Source: Varanus komodoensis
Taxonomy: Eukaryota; Chordata; Lepidosauria; Squamata; Varanidae
Assembly (NCBI RefSeq): GCF_004798865.1
Contig: NW_025335941.1
Location: 11,698,874-11,762,873, forward strand
Direction of reading: 5' to 3'
Length of the DNA: 64,000 nt
How positions within the stretch are numbered: the stretch's first letter is position 1; every line of letters begins with the position of its first letter. A model generated the notes under the pieces. The model made no database searches. It was not told the DNA's origin and saw nothing but the letters and a program-made list of their open reading frames with translations. The position numbers and the translations under genes are program-made. Of the stretch, positions 46,632-57,768 are shown one piece after another.

Positions 46632-48465
46632 GGATGGTGATACAAGTACTGAAGAAGGGTTTCATCTCTGCTCACATCATGCCTGCATATTCACAGTCAG
46701 CTGAGCTACATAGGATGGTAAGGGACTTGTCTCAACCCCCAGTGTCCCCGAATCTTTGGCACCATAAAATTGTGACACTTTTAACAATCATTTCACAGAT
46801 AAAGTTTCTCAGATATTGAGACTGAGCTTGATGCAATTGTGGAGGTAGTGATTGACACAGAGGTGTTAAGCAACTCCATAAAAGGGGTAATTCTAGATCA
46901 GTGTCAATGTGTAAGTCCTGATGATGGTGACAGGTTGCTTGGACTAGTGAGAAAAACCCCCTGTCTTCTTGATCCATGTCCATCTTGGCTGGTAGGCCAG
47001 TGGGTGGAGGCATCAAGGTACCAATTATCATCAGTGCCTCCTTCAGAGAGAATAAGGCTCCTACCTGCTTGAAGAAGGCTATTGTATGAATCCTCCTTAA
47101 GAAACCTAATTTGGACCCCCTGGACCTTAACAATTTTGGACCAGTTTCAAATACATCATTTCTTTGTAAGATGATTGGGAAAACAGCATCTCTTTAGCTC
47201 CAAGCAGTCCTGAGTGATACTTAACTTTATGGACCTATTTCAAACTGGCTTCAGAGTGGGAATTGGAGCTGAGACTGCTTTGGTTGCTCTAGTGGATGAT
47301 CTACAACTCAGAATTGACAGGGGGAGTGTGTCCCTGCTGGTTCCAGTGGGTCTCTCAATGACCTTTGGTCCTATTGACCATTGTATCCTTCTGGATCATC
47401 TGAGGATGTTGGAAATTGGAAGTCCCAGATGGTGATGCTTGGAGATTGGTTCTAGATGGGTGATGCTTGAAGACCATCATTTCTCCAATAGAGGACCTAG
47501 AGTGGCACTGGGTGTTATCAATATAAAACTCAGATCTGTTTCTCCTTGCTACCATCCACTACAGCATCTCTCATGGAGACAGGATGTCTCCTCTGTCCAA
47601 AGATGGTAATGGGCTTGATGAGGAAAAAGAAATACAAGTTGAATGTAGACAAAATGGAAGGTGCTTACTGTTGAAGATCTAGGATTTGAAGTGTGTGAAC
47701 CAGTTTTAGACCAGGGGTCACACTCCCACTGAAAGACCCTGGTTGGAGTTTGGGGGTGCTGCTTGAGCCAGTCCTTCAGATGTCAGCACAGAGAGAAGTC
47801 ATGGTCAAGAGTGCCCATTATCAGCGTTACTGATTTACGAACCATGTCCCTTCCTGGAGAAGAATGGCCTGAAAACTGTAGTGTACATACTGGTAACTTC
47901 AAGGCTTGATTTCTCCAGTGCAGTCTGCATAGGGCTAGCCTTGTGCCCACTCTGGAAACTGCAAGTAATACAAAATGCAGCAGCCAAGCTGGTCTCTGGG
48001 ACATCATGGACAGACCATATATTACCAATATTAAAGTGTCTGCACTGGCTGCCAATAAGTTTCCAGATGCAATACAAATTGTTGGTAATTACCTTTAAAG
48101 CCCTTTGTGGCTCGGGCCCAAAATGCATTCAAGAGTGCCTTTGCCCATATATTCTGCCTCACTTGCTAAGGTCCTCTGGGGATAATCTTCTGAAGTTTGC
48201 TTTTGCAAAATTAATGTCAGCTACCCAGGAGACTTTCTCAGCAGTTACCCCTAAACTGTGGAATGGTCTGCTGGGAAAGTTGCACGAGATATCCCATGCT
48301 GCTACTTTCAAGAGGGAGTTAAAGAAGTAGCTCTTCTGGCAGACCTTTCCAGATTAGTTCTATGCTTGCTTTTAGTCCAAATTTGAATTATTGTTGATTT
48401 TAATCTCTTGTAAACCACCCAGAGCCTATGTGGATGGGGAGGTATATAAAAATAAATAAATAAAG
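46632..48465 (+). mobile_element. L2-clade LINE, longest and old copy
   Basis: This copy spans 1.8 kb from the linker before the reverse transcriptase (AELHRMVRDLSQPP near 46,706) through TPCLLDPCPSWLV near 46,960, DLFQTGFRVGIGAETALVAL near 47,232 and TSRLDFSSAVCIGLALC near 47,895. It continues through VIQNAAAKLVSGTSW and LKCLHWLPISF to the tail TGTAAACCACCCAGAGCC and AAAT repeats. The palm region with the catalytic box is deleted or unrecognisable. Its residues differ from the copy at 2.2 kb throughout, so it belongs to another and older L2 lineage. Confidence 0.85.
47881..48330 (+). pseudogene. L2 ORF C-terminus of the old copy
   Basis: One hundred and forty-nine codons remain open and encode the part after the polymerase core: TSRLDFSSAVCIGLA, QNAAAKLVSGTSWTDHILPI, LHWLPISFQMQYKLLVITFK, a degenerate TFSAVTPKLWNGL and FKRELKK. 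A long open frame in an otherwise broken copy is probably chance survival. No host function is indicated. Confidence 0.8.
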
Positions 48466-48515
48466 ATTAATGTCTATTCACCTAGTTGAACAGATGGCCA
48501 AGGTAAAGCATCCTA

Positions 48516-48590
48516 ACAGTGCAATTCTTTGTATGTCTACCCAGAAGTAAGTCCCATTGAGTTTAGCAGAACTTAGTCTCAGGACTAGGA
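48516..48590. repeat. Palindromic MITE family A, half copy
   Basis: GTGCAATTCTTTGTATGTCT, ACCCAGAAGTAAGTCCCATT and GAGTTTAGCAGAACTTAGTC correspond to one arm and the centre of the family. The closing arm is missing. Confidence 0.6.
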
Positions 48591-49125
48591 CAGAGAACTA
48601 CAGCCCATGTAGCCTCTTAATGGAGCACATTTTTAAAACAACGCATTTACATAAATGCATAAGGCATGTAAAATGCTATATTTGCCCTAGCTCAAGGGTC
48701 AAGGCTGTTTGCAGCCAGAGGAATGAATTAAATTTCAGAGAGGTTCTTGGGCCTGCCTTCCACTGTTGGGTTGGGTTGATGGTGGCAACATAAAAGTACT
48801 GGCATATTTTAGTTTAAAGATCTTACTATCAATGTTGCTTAGGAGAGGCCTTTCAGTCTCCATGAAAGAGAAAAAGCTGCACAAAACCCAGAGACCAACA
48901 AAGAATTAGTGGTTGGGGAGTGGCCAGCTAAAGGCTGGATTGGTACCCCAGATGGCCTGAATTTTAATTAGTGTAAAGATACCAATTTGCTGTACTTTTC
49001 TGTTTTTCTGCAACTCCTGTTCTTGAAGCTTAATCTTGTTAAGAAGATCTTGATCTGCTAAGAAGATCTTATCTGTTGATTTTCACTTCAGTTTCTTTTC
49101 CTACAGCCTCTGTTCATCAGTCTTC
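48591..49125. other. Unique sequence
   Basis: No gene was seen. TAAGAAGATCTT occurs twice, about 20 bases apart, near 49,039-49,071. Confidence 0.45.
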
Positions 49126-49530
49126 TAGTTATGCCCTCCTGCCCCTTGAGATCAGCAACAGATGCCCTTCTCCGGGAACCCTCTGTGAATGATATTAGGA
49201 GGGTGAGTACCCGGAGGAGGGCTTTCTCTGCGGTGGCGCCCCATCTATGGAATGCGCTCCCCAGAGAGGTCCGCCTGGCGCCGTCGTTATTTCTTTTTCG
49301 GCGCCAGGCTAAGACCTTTTTATTTAAAACTTATTTTAATTGTTAAATTATTTGTATTTATAGGATTTTAAATTTTTAGCCGAGATGCACCAGGGGTTTT
49401 AAAATATTTTTTATTGTTATATTGTTATTATTTATGTATTTATGTATTTTGTTTCTGTTGTGAGCCGCCCCGAGGCTTCATTGCAATGGGGGCAGCATAA
49501 AAATGTTTTAAATAAATAAATAAATAAATA
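49126..49530 (+). mobile_element. L2-clade LINE 3' end
   Basis: The last 70 codons of the L2 protein and the whole 3' untranslated region are present, ending TGAGCCGCCCCGAGGCTTCA, GCATAAAAATG and AAAT repeats. The coding part is open and close in sequence to the copies at 3.25-3.47 kb and 59.86-60.05 kb. CpG sites in the tail (GCCGCCCCG) are still intact, which suggests it is one of the younger L2 copies. Confidence 0.88.
49131..49346 (+). pseudogene. L2 ORF C-terminal fragment
   Basis: Seventy-one codons encode MPSCPLRSATDALLREPSV, RRVSTRRRAFSAVAPHLWN, ALPREVRLAPSLFLFRRQAK and TFLFK. The start codon is only an internal methionine of the LINE protein. Not a gene on its own. Confidence 0.85.
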
Positions 49531-49983
49531 TAGAACGTGTACAGTTCACACAAATGAAAGACTTTTTCATGTTAGAAAGCTGAGCAGTCACAAATGATAC
49601 TACTTCAACTAAAATATGAAATGACATAAAATGGGGCACAGTGCCACTCTGACATTTCCCTTTTCATTCAGGCAGTTGTTTAAATGATCTGCAGTTTGTG
49701 TCTTTAGTTAAAGCTGCAAGTAAACAGGAAGAGTTACTGTGTTTGCTGTTAAATTCTTTATTAAAGTAAATTTAGCAACATTACCGGAAGAAAAGAAGAG
49801 ATGTGACAGTACTGATACATTTTAAATATGCATTCTCAAATGTGAAGGAAGTCCTAAAAGTGGAGCACAGGGCATGCCAGAGGTCAGTGAAGCTGTTGAG
49901 GGAGGTGCGCCTTATGACAGATAATGAAGACCACCCAGGCATATTTTGGCAAGGGTGGGGGGTGAAACTGTGAAACCCCCTAT
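49531..49983. other. Unique sequence
   Basis: Nothing recognised between the L2 end and a SINE. Confidence 0.5.
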
Positions 49984-50196
49984 CAGCCAATGGTGTAGTG
50001 GTTACAATGTTGGACCGGGGCTCAAGGGATCTGGATTATTTTCCTCATTCAGTCATGAACCTCCCTGGGTGATGGTCAGACACTAACTCTGAACTATCTC
50101 ACAAGATTGTTGTAAGGATGAAATTACGAAGAACGGAACTGGGTAAGCCGCTTTGGGTGGAATGTAAATGTAATAATAAATAAATAAATAAATAAA
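49984..50196 (+). mobile_element. tRNA-derived SINE with L2-like tail
   Basis: The head TGGTGTAGTGGTTACAATGT (A-box area at about 49,991-50,001) is tRNA-like. The B box near 50,021 is degraded. The body has CTCACAAGATTGTTGTAAGG, and the tail GTAAGCCGCTTTGGGTGG plus AAAT repeats is L2-like. Same family as the copy at 23.82 kb. Confidence 0.8.
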
Positions 50197-50203
50197 TCTG
50201 ACT

Positions 50204-50206
<3 letters not shown>

Positions 50207-50256
<50 letters not shown>
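50207..50256. repeat. (TC)n microsatellite, 50 bp
   Basis: Twenty-five uninterrupted TC units. A pure polypyrimidine strand of this length can form triplex DNA. Confidence 0.95.
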
Positions 50257-50258
<2 letters not shown>

Positions 50259-51456
50259 AGGCAAGAGAAGGGAACGAAAGTGTGAGATATAATTGTCATT
50301 GTGTTCTTGTGGAAAGAAATGGCAGAAACCAGCTAGTGCTGATGGAAGCTGGAAATTCTGTGGTCACATTTCCCACTCCTCACTATTTCTGCTGACTCAG
50401 AAAAAATGTAGTCAAAATGTTTCATAAATGATATCACACTACACTTAGATTACATAGCTTAGAACTTGCTTTATCTCTTAACTTCTGGCAAGGTTGCAAC
50501 ACCATAGGCTGTTGGTGCATATGTGATGGGAGTGATCCAGGGGTAGTATGTTCTGGTGTTGGATTTTTGGAACATTATAAGACATTATTTCTTAGCCTAT
50601 TAGCCCTGACCTATTACATGCTCTGCTATCTATCTGTGACAACACTGGGAGAAAAATAGTCTACAGGGACTTATTATTTTGTTGCAGTTATTATTAGCAG
50701 TGGCCCATCTAGAAATTGTTCGACATTGAAAGTTGATTGTGGGCTTCACTTTGCATGATGGTTAACAAAGATCTAGCAAATAACTGTGACAGAGTGCTTG
50801 ATGCACCATAATAGAATGCTTTGAGGACTCAGTAAGATGGAAAATGTTACTGAAACTTGGCTTCCCTCCTTTAAGTTTGTGAAATACCCTCAGAGACCCA
50901 AGTCTTTGTGTAGATACTAAGTTCACTAATTTTGTTGCTCCACCTGATACTATATGTTAATGTATATGAATAGCTGGCAGGATCTCCTTGGTGGAGGGGA
51001 GAAAGCTGCCAGATGCTGCCTTCTCAGGATGCTCTCAGGCTCTCGTGGTGCTCTGCAAAACTGCTTGGGTTCCAGGGCTCTTGTATGAGTCAGAAAAACC
51101 AAAGCTGCAGGGCTGGAAGCTAGACAGGATTGTCAGTATGTTGCTTCGAGGAACACAGCAAAATTGAGACTTAAAGAAACATGGAACTACTTGGCCCTGG
51201 CTCCATACCTATAGAGGTTTGTCTTCTTAAAGGGGCAGAGAAGGTTCTAGTGATCTTAGGCTGCAAAAACCTGGGAATAGCTGGAGTAGGCTGGTAATTT
51301 CATGGTCTGGATCTTCATTATCTTCATACTCCTCTGCATTCAGAGGAGCTGACTGTGGGATCTTTCTGGTGGGTGAATTAGGTCCTGGGTAGGAGGAACC
51401 CTCATGATGCCTTTCCACGTCTGTGTCATCTCCCTAAACGTTAGCTTTGGAGTTTC
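50257..51456. other. Unique sequence
   Basis: No repeat or gene was supported. Confidence 0.45.
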
Positions 51457-51511
51457 TCTGAGACCTTTGCGACAGGACAGCATATAAATATTCTAAATAA
51501 ATAAATAAATA
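51457..51511 (+). repeat. L2-like LINE tail
   Basis: CTCTGAGACCTTTGCGACAG, GACAGCATATAAATATTC and AAAT repeats: the last 55 bp of an L2-type tail. Confidence 0.55.
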
Positions 51512-52345
51512 GAGGCTAGGATTAGGGTTCAGGGTCATGGATAAGTCGATAAGCCTGTTCACTGTTCCCTGCCTGCAGAAGGCATTGTCATATCATTCTG
51601 GACAGAGTGATAGCAGATGGAAAAAGAGAGAGAAATATTTTTCAGGGGAAAATGGTAAACAGCAGTAGCGGCAGACAGGCCCCTCCTCTCTTTCTCTCTC
51701 TCAGTCACCAAGGGTGGAGAGACAGTGTACTCATGTCCATGCTTGGAAATTTAAGGAAGAAGGAGGCAAGTTAAATGGTCCCTGACACCCCAACCAATTT
51801 GCCAATCCTTGCAGGCCCCTCCCATAAAACAGCCAAAATAACTTTCCCCATTACAGCTCCCCAAATTAGGGTAGTAGAATGGAAAGGGCTATTTTGATTC
51901 AAGCTGATTTTCTACCATAATGTAAACTATTAGTTTATATTGAAAGACATATTGATAGAAAATTTGTTTCTAAAGACACACACAATCATTGGCAATTTTC
52001 TTATGCCAATATATAAGTCTTGTTGCATGTATAAGCTAGCAAGGAATCACATGTTTCCTTGGGGAGAGCACAGTGTATCTTTGCCTATAATTTCTGTACT
52101 TCTTCAGTTCCTGTAGCTGAATATAATTGGAATATATAGCTAGTTGCCTGTCTGATAGAACTGTCCAGCTAAGCAAACCACAAATTTCCCTTAGTGAAAT
52201 AAATATATTCTATACTCTATTTTTCTGGAAAGAGGTATAAATAAGGAAACTTATATACAAGAAAGCACCTGTAAACTAATATTAATAGCATGTTTGGATG
52301 CTAGATTCAGGAACCCAATAATCATCCATACTTCAAGGACTCTAG
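51512..52345. other. Unique sequence
   Basis: Nothing recognised apart from a short CT-rich run near 51,685. Confidence 0.45.
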
Positions 52346-52346
52346 G

Positions 52347-52463
52347 GTCATAACCCTATGCAGGTTTAGACAGGGGAAACAAATCCTACAGCTTCCAGTA
52401 CTTCCCAACTAACCATTCTAGAATTGTAGGGTTTTTTTGGGAGGGCTGCATAGGATTGTACCC
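52347..52463. repeat. Palindromic MITE family B
   Basis: The start GGGTCATAACCCTATGCAGG and the end, reversed (CAGGGTACAATCCTATGCAG), form inverted ends. Inside, AAATCCTACAGCTTCC faces its partner GAATTGTAGGGTTTTTTT. A second copy with the same ends lies near 59.26 kb. Confidence 0.65.
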
Positions 52464-55121
52464 TGAAAGATGGCTCCTCTTTGCAATGGGCAATGCTGTA
52501 TGTTGATACACTAGTAAGAATCTGAAAATAGAATAAAATGGCCTTAGATACAGATACATTTGATATTTATAGTTTCTTTGGTGCTGATTGAACTCTTTAG
52601 TTGAATTCAAAAAGTAGATTTAATTAACAGTGTTGACAGTACTTGTTTTTTTTATCCTTCCTTTGAGAATCTGATTTGTGACTCTAGTGATTTCATACTT
52701 AATTGATTAGAAGAGGGTCAAGGTTAATAGACACCCTGATAAAATTATGACAGGTTTATTACATTGTGAGAATATATACCTGACTTTTCAGGAAATGCAC
52801 ATACACAGTGACAATATTTTCACCCAATTTAAGAGAACCGTTTTTTTGTCAGGTTGGAGAAACCTATGAGATAGCTTTGTTCACTGTGAGTGCATTACAA
52901 TTTCAGTACTTCCTAGGACAAGTTCTCCTTTGTCTACAAATCAACACATTTCACAAGCCTTTATGGCGGTGTTTCTTTTTTATCATAAAACTTTGGACAA
53001 GCCAAGCATGAAACCTGATTTAATTTTCCCTTAGTGGAAGTAGTTTTACTCCCTGGCTGAGCAGAGCTGGCTCTGCTATTAGGCAAAGTGAGATGGCTAC
53101 CTTCGGTAGCTTTTGGTGTCATGAAATGACAGTGAACTATTTAGCATTTTTATACTGCATTTTTACGGCCAGGGAAGAGAGGTTTTTGTAGGAGTTTCTG
53201 CCATGTGCCAAAAGAACTTGACTGGCTTCTGGAGCTGTGTAACTTGATTTGAGGGGTGGGGACAGGTGCTGTTTGCTGCAAAATGCCCTGGACTGCTTGT
53301 AATGGAGGCAAATTAAACAGACTAAATATATTCCCTGCCCAGTGTTAGCTCTTTCTTGCTAAGAATTAGTCACATATTGAGGAAAGTGGGTATTTAACAG
53401 AATATGTTTTTGCAGTTTATCGATCAATTCAGGACACACAGGAAGCATGAGGAGCATGCAAGATCCTCCCCTTTTGATTTACTTTTTCCTCTGCCCTATT
53501 ATTATTTTTTTTCCCCTGAAGTGACCCCTGCACAAGAGCAGTTCCAGTAATTCTATGATAGAACAAAAAGGAATTATTCCATCTCCATGGCAACATCAAA
53601 TTCACATTCTGCAGGTACAGCAGCTGCCAGTTAGGCCACTGACTAAATGAAGGCTCCTGAAGGCACATTGTACTGCAGTGCCTGGCCAAAAATAACTTGG
53701 CCTGCCACAGTTTCCCACAAACCCACAGAGAGAGGGAGGATTAAACTGACTGGCAAGCAGACTGTCAACTCGTTTAGTGTCTTCAAGCTGAGATGAAGAA
53801 AACAGTCACTGCAAACATGTGAGGGGGGAAAATGGTTCCGGTTGGCACATTATTTTCATGGTCTAAATAGTAAAATATTTATGCCCTCAAAAATAATCTT
53901 AAAATATGTTCCATCGACTTTCCCCCAAGGACATAAAACTTAATTTGTTTTCCCGCAGAACTATTATGATTGCACGCATACACAGATAGAATTAACTACC
54001 AAGCTTTGCAAGTGACAGAGATAAAAACCAATCAGTTATTTAAAATTAATTTTAATAGAAGTAAACCAGATTTCTTTTTCTTATTCTGCTTTGAGGTTTA
54101 GTGATTTTTTGTACATGAAAAAACGAGGTCATAAGAGCTTTCAGAATCATTATTTAATGGAAACCCAGTTTGTCAAATAGGATTCCACATCAGTTTTTCC
54201 CACCTCAGATAGTTTTCTGTTTTAGTATGAAATGTAATTCCAATACTATTTGAATATATTTTGCAACCTCCTGTTGAATTATTGTGATGCATTTATGTGC
54301 GCAGGATATTAGCCCTTTTGGAAGATGGCTGTGAGATTGCTAGCTTGGATTAGACAATATGAAAGCTTTCTGTCCGTGCTTCATCATAATTACCAGAGCT
54401 GGACTAAGACATCTTTCTGCCTGAGGCAAAGGACAAGATGGTTTCCACATTCTCTGTACAGAAGCTGATCACGCAAGCCACTGAATTTTATTTTGATGCC
54501 AGTGAATGCACAGCATCCTCCGGAAGTTAACAGCCAGTTTACCTGCAATGGGCAATCCGGGCTAGTTATCTGCATGAGTGGGCAGGCTGAGCTGCTCTGC
54601 AGGTTCTCCCGGTATCCCAAGTATCTTAACAGACAGGGATCCCCAGGGTTCAGGCAAATGGGCTACTGAGGCCAGTCCCGGAAGCCCATCACTTTCCAAG
54701 AAAGACACAGGGCCTGAGAAGGGTGGTTTGGCCTCAAGGGCATACAAGAGCACATTTGGAGTTCTAACATTGTTGGAATGAGTGGCTCACTTGGAGCTCC
54801 AAGGTCTTGCTGGTCTGGCTGTTCTTGCACACCTGCACTGCCCTCAAGTGATGTGGTGTGTGCCCTGTGGGTTCCTGCTTAAGGTCAGGAGAGATTGCTG
54901 CAATTGCTACAGGTTCAGTGGTTCAGGCTGAAGATGGTGACATGGTGAGAGCCAAGGGAAAGCTGTAGTGTCAAGATGTGCGAAATGATGGGGTATCAAA
55001 GGAGAAGAACCTGTTACATATGGAAAAAACAGCACAGCTGATGTAATAGCTAAGGAGCACTACTTAATATTGCTTCTTTTGGATTTTGTTCAAGGAACAT
55101 CAGCTTTATATGATTCATAAA

Positions 55122-55124
<3 letters not shown>
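52464..55124. other. Unique sequence, part possibly regulatory
   Basis: No gene was recognised. Around 53,520-53,700 a unique segment carries a SOX-like AACAAAAAGG, an RFX-like CCATGGCAAC and an E-box CAGCTG within about 80 bp. This may be chance. Confidence 0.35.

Positions 55125-55173
<49 letters not shown>
55125..55173. repeat. (TC)n microsatellite, 49 bp
   Basis: Uninterrupted TC units, the second long pure polypyrimidine tract in the window. Confidence 0.95.
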
Positions 55174-55177
<4 letters not shown>

Positions 55178-55757
55178 AAATATGTCTCTGAAATCAGGTC
55201 CAGCTTGATTCCAACAGGAATCTAGCAGAAATTACACCTTTTCTGATGTTGCAGAGAAATGTTCCATCTGAATATGCCTTGCAGAGGTCTCTGTATATTC
55301 AGGCATGTGTTTGCTTTTATTCTATTTATAGAAATGTTGGACCTCATATCTGCCTGTCTGAAGTTGCTGTTAGGCTGTACTAGGCAGCAATCCTGTGGTC
55401 CCTGCTATGAAATACCATCCAATCCTATGGCCCTGGGGAACAGGGAACCTTCTCGTCTGCCCTGTTGGCATGAATCTGGCAGGACATTGGATGCACTGGA
55501 TACTTCAGCCTTGGAACATTGCAAAACCATCTAAAGAACTGGCCTGCTAAATACATTTTCTTAGGAAAAACCAATATTTTGGAATAATGAGCAAACATTA
55601 AGAGTTACTTGTCTTGTAAGCCAGTGCTGGCAATCATGAATTGTAATATGTATCTAAACAGCAATTGAACTGAAAGCCTTTGGCTGCAAAACATCTTAAG
55701 ATGTAGGGCAGTCACAAAACATCTTTAGAATTTTTCTCTGAAAGAAGCATTCTAAAC
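55174..55757. other. Unique sequence
   Basis: The plus frame 55,259-55,534 (91 codons) shows no family resemblance and lacks supporting context. Confidence 0.45.
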
Positions 55758-55810
55758 AGGGTGTTGAACTAGATGACCTCCAATCACCTTCTAGTGCTAT
55801 TATTCTAAGT
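55758..55810 (+). mobile_element. CR1 LINE 3' end fragment
   Basis: AGGGTGTTGAACTAGATGAC, CTCCAATCACCTTCTAG and TATTATTCTA match the CR1 terminal consensus pattern. About 53 bp. Confidence 0.7.
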
Positions 55811-57323
55811 CAAAGGATTTGTAAGAAAATCATAGTATGATTTATTTTTCCAGAGGGTTTTTAAATGATTAAACAAAGGCCTTCTAGTATGACATCTAGT
55901 GGGCAGTTAAGGAAGACCTTTCTTTTTGAAGTTGCAGCTACTTCGGGGAAAGGTGAATAGGTTTGCTGAGGCTTACTGATACAAAACATGCAAAGCAATA
56001 CAGGAAAATGCAGAGACAGTATAATACTATCAATTGGAATTTTAGAGAGATTTCACTTGATAGCATCATGCTTGCTCTGCTTGACTTATACTGTGAAATC
56101 ATTTGTGCTACTTTAAGTAACACTAAGTATTTTTCATCTCATGCACACCATTACTACAGGACATTGAAATACAGTTTCATACACCCTAGTTAGTTTTTAG
56201 GATGAATGCAAGGCGAGTTGCTTGACACTGATATTAATGTGATACATGGAGAAGAAACAGTGAAAGAGAAGCCAGGCGTACTGCATTTTGCTATGATTGT
56301 AATTTTGGCAGTGGGAGACACATCTCAGTATCACAGTTTCATCTCTGCCCTTAGCATCATTGACTAGAGAGAGACTCCCCACCTGGAATTTATGAATGAA
56401 TTTGATCACATTCCTTGGTATCTGAATAAAGAGTATTGTTTGTACTCAGTGCTGGAAAGGCCTTTGCTTGAACTATTTGTATAACATTACTAAATCCAGC
56501 TTATGTTTCCTGGTTCCATATAATGAGTATGTTAAAAAGTCATGCAGAAATGCAATATATTTATTTTGGAAATGCCTCCTTCTGAATGATCACCTAGAAA
56601 CTATGGATTTAAAATCAGGCATCCATTTTTACTTTGGTCTTGAAAATACTAGTTTAGAGCATTTTGTCAAATACAAAATACCAAAACATTACTGTTCTTT
56701 TATCTTAGTTTCCTCAGCCATTCCTCTGAAGTGGAGTGCTGTATAGTATCTTAGTATACATGCAGCATTTAGTGATTCAAGGGGGGAAATAATCTCTTTT
56801 AGTGCTATTTTCTTTATGCATTTCCTATTCCTTTGATGTACAGTTCTAGTGTCCTATCAATAAAAAACCTGTTCCATATTCAGCTGTTTTAGATTAATGT
56901 GATCCTATAAATCCAAGCCACCCTATACATTTATCTACTTTGAAATGTTTCTAATTAAAAGAGAGCTAGAAGTAGGAAAGTCAAACTGGGGATCCTCGGC
57001 TTTAATTCAAGAAGATATTCTCCTCAGTTACCACTGCAAGGGTACTGTCTCCTTAGGGGGATTAGAATAAAAGAATGGGGCAAACCCCCCCCCCCCAAAT
57101 CAGAAACTAGAAGAGTAGTGCAGTTACACAGTGGTGGGAACTGTATAACTTTGCCAGGGTCATGACACTGTTGTATAGTGACAAGTAGTAGGATGACAGA
57201 CTTCACTCCAGAATCTTCACAAATGTCAATCGTATCGCAGCAGGTGGAAGAATAAACAGGTTTGGCAGAGAAAATGAATTAAATCAAAATGATGAAAGGA
57301 AAATGAGTATGCCAAAAGATCCC
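55811..57323. other. AT-rich unique sequence
   Basis: No repeat or gene was recognised, apart from a poly-C run near 57,087. The plus frame 56,468-56,746 has no family resemblance. Confidence 0.45.
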
Positions 57324-57331
57324 TTCTAAAC

Positions 57332-57760
57332 TTTTGGGCAGTCCGACTTTTTGTACCTTGAGGGCTGCATGAAGATTTTGACACAGAACCTGGAGGCTGC
57401 ACAATGAATTATATTTTGCTATTATATCCTCTGGGTGGCCCATCCCTTTCTTCCCTGTTTTTCCCATGCAGAAACCCTTCCATGTGATCCCCCGGGCCCT
57501 CCTTCTTTCTTGGATTTGGCAGACTGGGCCTCTTGTACTTGACCCAACGAACTCTCCCTGGCTCCTTTGCGCCCCTTAGCTGGAGTGGTGCGGGGCATGA
57601 TGCGCCTCAGAAAGAAAGCAGGACAGACTGGGGGCTGTGGGAGAGCTTGCTGCAGTCATGTCCCTATCATTACTAGGATCTAGATTGGGGTGGTGGGGCT
57701 CCGAGCAGCAGGAAGGCTGCAGAACAAGGATCTGTCAGGTCTGCATATTGAGCCACCCTG
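57332..57760. mobile_element. hAT-like non-autonomous element with perfect 8-bp duplication
   Basis: The direct repeat TTCTAAAC flanks the segment at 57,324-57,331 and 57,761-57,768 without mismatch. The right end, reversed, reads CAGGGTGGCTCAATATGCAG, a hAT-style CAG terminus. The left end TTTTGGGCAGTCCGAC is degraded and only partly matches. The 429-bp body is richer in GC than its surroundings and has no transposase coding. Duplication length and right end support a hAT MITE. The weak left inverted repeat keeps confidence moderate. Confidence 0.65.
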
Positions 57761-57768
57761 TTCTAAAC

